Below are positions 22,798-26,999 of a stretch of DNA of 26,999 nt, one piece after another. Source of the stretch: Bordetella parapertussis (GTDB lineage Bacteria > Pseudomonadota > Gammaproteobacteria > Burkholderiales > Burkholderiaceae_B). A program made the position numbers and the translations under genes. The notes below the pieces were generated by a model. That model did not search any database. It had not been told where the DNA came from and saw nothing but the letters and a program-made list of their open reading frames with translations. The stretch covers positions 1-26,999 of the forward strand of contig CAMEAW010000031.1 in assembly GCA_945911685.1 (NCBI GenBank). Direction: 5' to 3'. Numbering within the stretch: position 1 is the first letter of the stretch; each line of letters starts with the position of its first letter.

Positions 22798-24360
22798 ATG
22801 CGAATGCAAAGTATTGAACAGGGCATGAGCACTGCCTACTATGCTCAACATCACGGCGATCAACCCGCTGTCATTGAAATTGACCGCATCACAACGTTTG
22901 CTCAGCTCAATGCGCGCGCGAATCAATTAGTCAGAGCGCTTAGACAACGAGGCCTCAAAGCAGGCGATGCTGTTGCCCTGCTCTGTTCAAACCGGCTTGA
23001 GTTTATAGAAGTGATCGTGGCGCTTGAACGCTCGGGCCTGCGCATCACGCCAATCAATACGCATCTGACAGGCGATGAGGTAGGCTACATCCTTGACAAC
23101 TGTGAAGCCAAGGCCTTTATTGCAGAGGCTCGCTATGCCATGCAAGCCCAAGCTGCGGTTGTTCTCGCCAAACGTGCTGAGGTTAAGTTCACGATCGGTG
23201 GCGATATTACAGGATTTGAAGCGTACGACCAAGCGTTAAGGCCTCAACCAGCGCACAATATCGAAGATCCAACGTTGGGCAGCAGAATGCTTTATACCTC
23301 GGGCACAACCGGACGCCCCAAAGGTGTCTACCGTGACCCAGCGTACGCCCTGCCGTCTGTCATGGCGTCAGTTGAGTTAGCAAACGCAGCTGGTTACCAA
23401 GTCGCGACAGGTCAGTTGCATCTTTGCGCGGGGCCTTTGTATCACGCGGCACCACTTGGTTATTCGTTAGCGCAGCCGCTTCTGGCAGGAGTGGGCGTAG
23501 TACTGATGAACCGCTGGAATAGTGAAGACGCTTTGCGCCTGATTCAACAGCATCGCATCACACACACGCACATGGTGCCAACGATGTTTCATCGCCTGCT
23601 GTCGTTGCCGCAAGAGATTAAAGACAAGTACGATCTCTCGTCGCTGCAGTTTGTGATTCATGGCGCCGCCCCTTGCTCGGTACAACTAAAAAGCGCCATG
23701 ATCAAATGGTGGGGGCCCATTCTGTCTGAATATTACGCTGCGACTGAAGGCCGAGCCGTCAGCGTCACCTCCACTGCTTGGCTGAAAAAACCGGGTACCG
23801 TCGGCAAACCGAACCCTATCGACCAAGTTTGCATTTTGGATGAGCATGCACAAGCGCTACCACCAAACACTGCCGGCACGATTTATATCAAAGCCCCTGC
23901 GATTGGGCGCTTCAATTACTTCAAAGACGACAGTAAAACCGCAAGCTCTTATCGAGGCGATTACTTCACCTTAGGCGATATCGGCTATCTGGATGAAGAC
24001 GGGTGGTTGTTCTTAACCGATAGAAATGCCAACCTGATTATTTCGGGTGGCGTCAATATTTATCCGACTGAAGTTGAAGCCGTTTTGTTGACACACCCTG
24101 CAGTGGGCGATGTGGGTGTGATTGGCGTGCCAAACGAAGAATGGGGTGAAGAGGTTAAAGCGGTCATTGAACTACAGGCAGGTATGTCAGGTTCAACCGA
24201 ATTGGTGGCCGAGCTTCTGGCCTTTTGCAAAGAGCATCTCGCAACGTTTAAATGCCCTCGCAGTATTGATTTTTCTGAAAAACTACCTCGTCTGGATAAC
24301 GGTAAACTGTATAAACAGGGCTTGCGTGAGCAATATCGTGCCGCGATAGTCAACAAGTAA
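22798..24360 (+). CDS. Acyl-CoA synthetase (AMP-forming, ANL superfamily)
   Basis: The 520-residue protein shows all core motifs of acyl-adenylate-forming CoA ligases: the phosphate loop YTSGTTGRPK (166-175), EYYAATEG (311-318), the hinge and ribose-binding Asp394 in TLGDIGYLDEDGW, SGGVNIYPTEVEAVL (417-430), and catalytic Lys503 in LDNGKLYKQ. It activates a carboxylic acid as acyl-AMP and then transfers it to CoA in the cytosol. Variants with YYAATEG often act on fatty, aromatic or bile acid substrates, but specificity cannot be set from motifs. It lies between receptor 5 and the FadB-like gene (13 bp gap), indicating an uptake, activation and beta-oxidation unit. The start ATG 22798 has only a weak purine-rich ribosome site; a later ATG (residue 10) is possible. 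Confidence 0.88.
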   Translation: MRMQSIEQGMSTAYYAQHHGDQPAVIEIDRITTFAQLNARANQLVRALRQRGLKAGDAVALLCSNRLEFIEVIVALERSGLRITPINTHLTGDEVGYILDNCEAKAFIAEARYAMQAQAAVVLAKRAEVKFTIGGDITGFEAYDQALRPQPAHNIEDPTLGSRMLYTSGTTGRPKGVYRDPAYALPSVMASVELANAAGYQVATGQLHLCAGPLYHAAPLGYSLAQPLLAGVGVVLMNRWNSEDALRLIQQHRITHTHMVPTMFHRLLSLPQEIKDKYDLSSLQFVIHGAAPCSVQLKSAMIKWWGPILSEYYAATEGRAVSVTSTAWLKKPGTVGKPNPIDQVCILDEHAQALPPNTAGTIYIKAPAIGRFNYFKDDSKTASSYRGDYFTLGDIGYLDEDGWLFLTDRNANLIISGGVNIYPTEVEAVLLTHPAVGDVGVIGVPNEEWGEEVKAVIELQAGMSGSTELVAELLAFCKEHLATFKCPRSIDFSEKLPRLDNGKLYKQGLREQYRAAIVNK

Positions 24361-24373
24361 AGAGAGAAACAAC

Positions 24374-26467
24374 ATGTCTGAGTTTGCAACATACGCAGTA
24401 CAAGGCGAAATTGCCGTCATCTCAATGAACAAGCCACCGATTAACGGCTTGGGTGCTGCGTTACGCGAGGGGATCGGTGCCGGTTTGACCCAAGCACTCA
24501 ACGACCAAAACGTAAAGGGGATTGTGTTGATTGGCACGCCTCGTGCTTTTTCGGGCGGTGCAGATATTACTGAGTTTGGCACGCCAAAAACCACACACGA
24601 ACCCACGCTACGCACTGTCGTTGAAATGATGGAAGCTGGCAACAAACCCGTGATTGCGGCGATCAGTGGCTTTTGTTTGGGTGGCGGTCTTGAGCTCGCG
24701 CTCGGCTGTCACTTTCGCGTGGCCTTGCCCGATGCAACCTTAGGCTTACCAGAGGTCAAACTTGGCATCTTGCCCGGCGGTGGTGGTACTCAACGTTTGC
24801 CGCGTCTACTCGGCTTTGAAAAAGCTGTTGACATGATTGTGGCGGGTGTACATCTTCCTGCTAGCAAATTTAAAGATACATTGTTGCTCGATCAAATCGT
24901 TGAAGGCGATTTACTTGAAGCTGCGCTCGCCTTCGCACGCAAGGTCATCGCGCAAAACGAACCGCTCAAGCGTGTGCGTGATCGCACAGTACCTGATATC
25001 CCAACCGACGAAGCGCTAGCCGAAAAAAGAAAAGCAGTCGTCGCAGCCGCTAAACGCTTTCCAGCACCGGTCAGTTGCTTTGACGCAGTCTGTGCCAGTT
25101 TCAAATCTGCCTCGTTCGACGCGGGCTTGGCTGAAGAGCGACGCCTCATTACTGAGCTCTTCAAATCACCCGAATCACACGCCCTGCGCTACACCTTTGC
25201 CGCCGAACGCGCCGCAGCAAAAATCCCCGGCCTACCCGAGGACACGCCCTTACGCACGATCAAAAAAGTTGGCATCATAGGCGCCGGCACCATGGGCGGT
25301 GGCATCACCATGAACTTCATCAGCGCTGGCTTACCCGTTGTGCTGCTCGAAACCAAACAAGAGGCGTTAGACAAGGGCTTGGCGACGATTCGTAAAAATT
25401 ACGAAACCTCAATGAAAAAGGGCAAACTCACACAAGCGCAGCTCGACGCGTGCATGGCCCTCATCCACCCAACGCTTAGCTATCAAGACTTCAGTGATAT
25501 GGATTTGGTCATTGAAGCCGTGTTTGAAAACATGGAAGTCAAAGAGCAAGTCTTTAAAACGCTCGATGGCGTGGTGAAACAAGGTGCGATTCTGGCCTCG
25601 AATACCTCAGCACTCAATATCGATCAGATCGCCCTCTTCACCAAGCGCCCACAAGACGTCATTGGTTTGCACTTCTTTAGCCCCGCCAATGTGATGCGGC
25701 TGCTTGAAGTCGTGCGTGGCGCCAAGACTGCGCCAGACGTACTGGCCACCTGCATGAACATAGCGCGCAAGATTAAAAAGATTGCTGTGGTCTCGGGCGT
25801 GTGCGACGGCTTTATCGGCAACCGGATGTTGGCTCAGTACCGTGCGGCGGCTAACGAACTGATGGTTCAAGGTGCGCTACCTCAACAAATCGATGGCGCC
25901 ATTCAGGCCTTTGGTTTTGCGATGGGCCCTTTCAGGGTTGCCGATTTGGCCGGTTTGGATATTAGCTGGGCCGGGCGCAAGCGCCGTGCCGCATCAAGCC
26001 CAACACCGGTCGCACCGATTGTTGACGATTGGATCTGCGAGGCGGGTCGCTTTGGGCAAAAAACTGGGGCCGGCTGGTATCGCTACGAGGCCGGCAAGCG
26101 CGATGCGATCCCCGACCCAATCGTCGAGGCCATGATCACCAAATACCGTTCAGAAAACGGGATCACACCTCGCAAAATCGAAGATAGCGAGATCATTGAA
26201 CGCTGCATGTTCGCCTTGGTCAACGAGGCTGCACGCATCCTTGAAGAACGCATCGCCGCACGGGCTTCGGATGTTGATATTGTGTATTTGAACGGCTATG
26301 GGTTTCCAGCCCATGTGGGCGGGCCGATGCACTATGCAAATACGGTGGGTTTGCCCAAAGTCTTACAACGACTCAAAGACTTTGCCGCTGAACCTGGTGC
26401 CAATCCAAAATGGCAACCGGCAGCGCTGATCGTGCGTTTAGTTGAGCGTGGAACTGGATTTAACTAA
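24374..26467 (+). CDS. FadB/FadJ-like fused enoyl-CoA hydratase and 3-hydroxyacyl-CoA dehydrogenase
   Basis: The 697-residue protein joins an N-terminal crotonase domain (about 1-190) to a 3-hydroxyacyl-CoA dehydrogenase (about 296-690). Crotonase catalytic acids are Glu107 (GGGLELALG) and Glu127 (LPEVKLG), with the oxyanion region FSGGADI. The dehydrogenase has the NAD loop GAGTMG (303-308), Ser411 in NTSAL, catalytic His433 in GLHFFSPA, Glu445 in LLEVVRG and Asn482 in IGNR. It would carry out steps two and three of beta-oxidation on a CoA ester. The typical FadB is a little longer (about 715-730). It follows the CoA ligase by 13 bp with GAGAG as a ribosome site. No thiolase or acyl-CoA dehydrogenase gene is in the window. 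It converges on the SDR gene across an AT-rich palindromic island. Confidence 0.92.
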   Translation: MSEFATYAVQGEIAVISMNKPPINGLGAALREGIGAGLTQALNDQNVKGIVLIGTPRAFSGGADITEFGTPKTTHEPTLRTVVEMMEAGNKPVIAAISGFCLGGGLELALGCHFRVALPDATLGLPEVKLGILPGGGGTQRLPRLLGFEKAVDMIVAGVHLPASKFKDTLLLDQIVEGDLLEAALAFARKVIAQNEPLKRVRDRTVPDIPTDEALAEKRKAVVAAAKRFPAPVSCFDAVCASFKSASFDAGLAEERRLITELFKSPESHALRYTFAAERAAAKIPGLPEDTPLRTIKKVGIIGAGTMGGGITMNFISAGLPVVLLETKQEALDKGLATIRKNYETSMKKGKLTQAQLDACMALIHPTLSYQDFSDMDLVIEAVFENMEVKEQVFKTLDGVVKQGAILASNTSALNIDQIALFTKRPQDVIGLHFFSPANVMRLLEVVRGAKTAPDVLATCMNIARKIKKIAVVSGVCDGFIGNRMLAQYRAAANELMVQGALPQQIDGAIQAFGFAMGPFRVADLAGLDISWAGRKRRAASSPTPVAPIVDDWICEAGRFGQKTGAGWYRYEAGKRDAIPDPIVEAMITKYRSENGITPRKIEDSEIIERCMFALVNEAARILEERIAARASDVDIVYLNGYGFPAHVGGPMHYANTVGLPKVLQRLKDFAAEPGANPKWQPAALIVRLVERGTGFN

Positions 26468-26475
26468 AAGAGAGA

Positions 26476-26507
26476 TTGATAGATACTATTAAAGTAGTAT
26501 CTATCAA
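26476..26507. terminator. 13-bp perfect hairpin after the FadB-like gene
   Basis: TTGATAGATACTA (26476-26488) pairs with TAGTATCTATCAA (26495-26507) around a 6-base loop. It starts 9 bp after the FadB-like stop. It is AT-rich and lacks a long T-run directly behind it, but position and stem length favour a transcription end. Confidence 0.55.
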
Positions 26508-26508
26508 A

Positions 26509-26557
26509 ATCTTATAAGATACTGAATTTTAATTACTATTAAATTTTTTTAATAGTA
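26509..26557. repeat. Further palindromes in the AT-rich intergenic island
   Basis: ATCTTATAAGAT is a 12-bp perfect palindrome (26509-26520). TACTATTAAA (26534-26543) pairs with TTTAATAGTA (26548-26557) around four T, giving a 10-bp stem. TACTATTAAA also occurs at 26484-26493 inside the first hairpin, so the elements share sequence. The T-run 26544-26550 lies inside the second hairpin, not after it. Confidence 0.6.
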
Positions 26558-26591
26558 CATTTTTAAATATTTATTAGTACATCAATCGAAG

Positions 26592-26999
26592 TCAATCGCC
26601 TGTAAAAGCGTCGGTTGGCGCACCCCAGCTCGTATACCCACCATCAACTGGCAGCGTCACGCCAGTAATAAATGCAGCCTGATCCGAGGCTAAAAATAAC
26701 ATCGCATCTGCAATATTGCGTGGTTCGCCCATATGACCCATGGGAGTGCGTCGCTCGACAGTACTCAAGTCGAGCAGACCCTCATCCACGATGGCCTGTA
26801 CTAAGGGCGTCAGGATATATCCAGGTGCAATGGCATTGACCCGAATCCCCGCAGCAGCCCATTCGCACCCCAACGTGCGGGTAATCATCGAAATCCCGGC
26901 TTTAGCGGCGCTATACGCGTTGCGATACGTAATACCAATCACGCCTGCAATCGAGCTGATATTAATGACATTGCCCTTGCCTTGCTTAAGCATATGCAC
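26592..26999 (-). CDS. SDR-family oxidoreductase, C-terminal part; N-terminus outside the window
   Basis: The frame is open to the right window edge, so only about 135 C-terminal residues of a usual 250 are present. Landmarks: GNVINISSIAG with the catalytic Ser of the SSIAG strand, YSAAK with the Tyr and Lys of the YxxxK motif, VNAIAPGYILTPL, and the C-terminal FLASDQAAFITGVTLPVDGG. This is the classical FabG-like short-chain dehydrogenase/reductase pattern, using NAD(P)H on a hydroxy/keto substrate. Which substrate is not visible. It converges with the FadB-like gene and need not belong to the same pathway. Confidence 0.9.
   Translation of the reverse strand: MHMLKQGKGNVINISSIAGVIGITYRNAYSAAKAGISMITRTLGCEWAAAGIRVNAIAPGYILTPLVQAIVDEGLLDLSTVERRTPMGHMGEPRNIADAMLFLASDQAAFITGVTLPVDGGYTSWGAPTDAFTGD

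Overview
The window looks like a chromosomal stretch of a Burkholderiales betaproteobacterium, probably near the Alcaligenaceae. The main reason is that five genes encode Bug/TctC-type periplasmic binding proteins (receptors of tripartite tricarboxylate transporters), a family expanded in that order, and no TctA/TctB membrane subunits lie beside them. Base composition is moderate, about half G+C by eye. No tRNA, rRNA, CRISPR array, prophage or intact insertion sequence was seen. Taxonomy is inferred from gene content only.

Layout, left to right. Positions 1-1384: the 3' part of a quinone-oxidoreductase-type MDR dehydrogenase, overlapping a secreted SGNH/GDSL esterase. 1443-2627 (minus): an AAA ATPase of the DUF4143 family behind an unusual repeat operator. 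2766-3797 (minus): Bug receptor 1, whose signal peptide is encoded by a 12-bp tandem repeat. 4044-5321: a secreted class-C beta-lactamase-like serine hydrolase. 5404-7066 (minus): a HipB/HipA-type toxin-antitoxin pair with a promoter-embedded dyad. 7344-10448: a three-gene efflux operon (periplasmic adaptor, FtsX-type permease, LolD/MacB-type ATPase) behind a TetR-like palindrome.

10526-13533 (minus): a fluoroacetate-dehalogenase-like hydrolase, then a TRAP (DctP) receptor and Bug receptor 2 only 4 bp apart. 13886-19224: Bug receptor 3 (plus), a minus-strand operon of M20 peptidase, small AtzG/GatC-like protein and amidase, then Bug receptor 4 (plus). 19380-21557: a membrane class III adenylate cyclase with a Cache-like sensor, followed by an approximately 21-bp degenerate repeat array. 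21777-26467: Bug receptor 5, an acyl-CoA synthetase and a FadB-like fusion protein, all co-directional. 26592-26999 (minus): the C-terminal part of an SDR oxidoreductase, reached across an AT-rich island of nested palindromes.

The theme is scavenging of organic acids and amides. Secreted receptors sit beside enzymes that could start breakdown of the captured ligand: dehalogenase, amidase/peptidase, or CoA ligase plus beta-oxidation. The membrane parts would have to be supplied from elsewhere in the genome. This coupling is an inference from gene order. Substrates cannot be read from the sequence.
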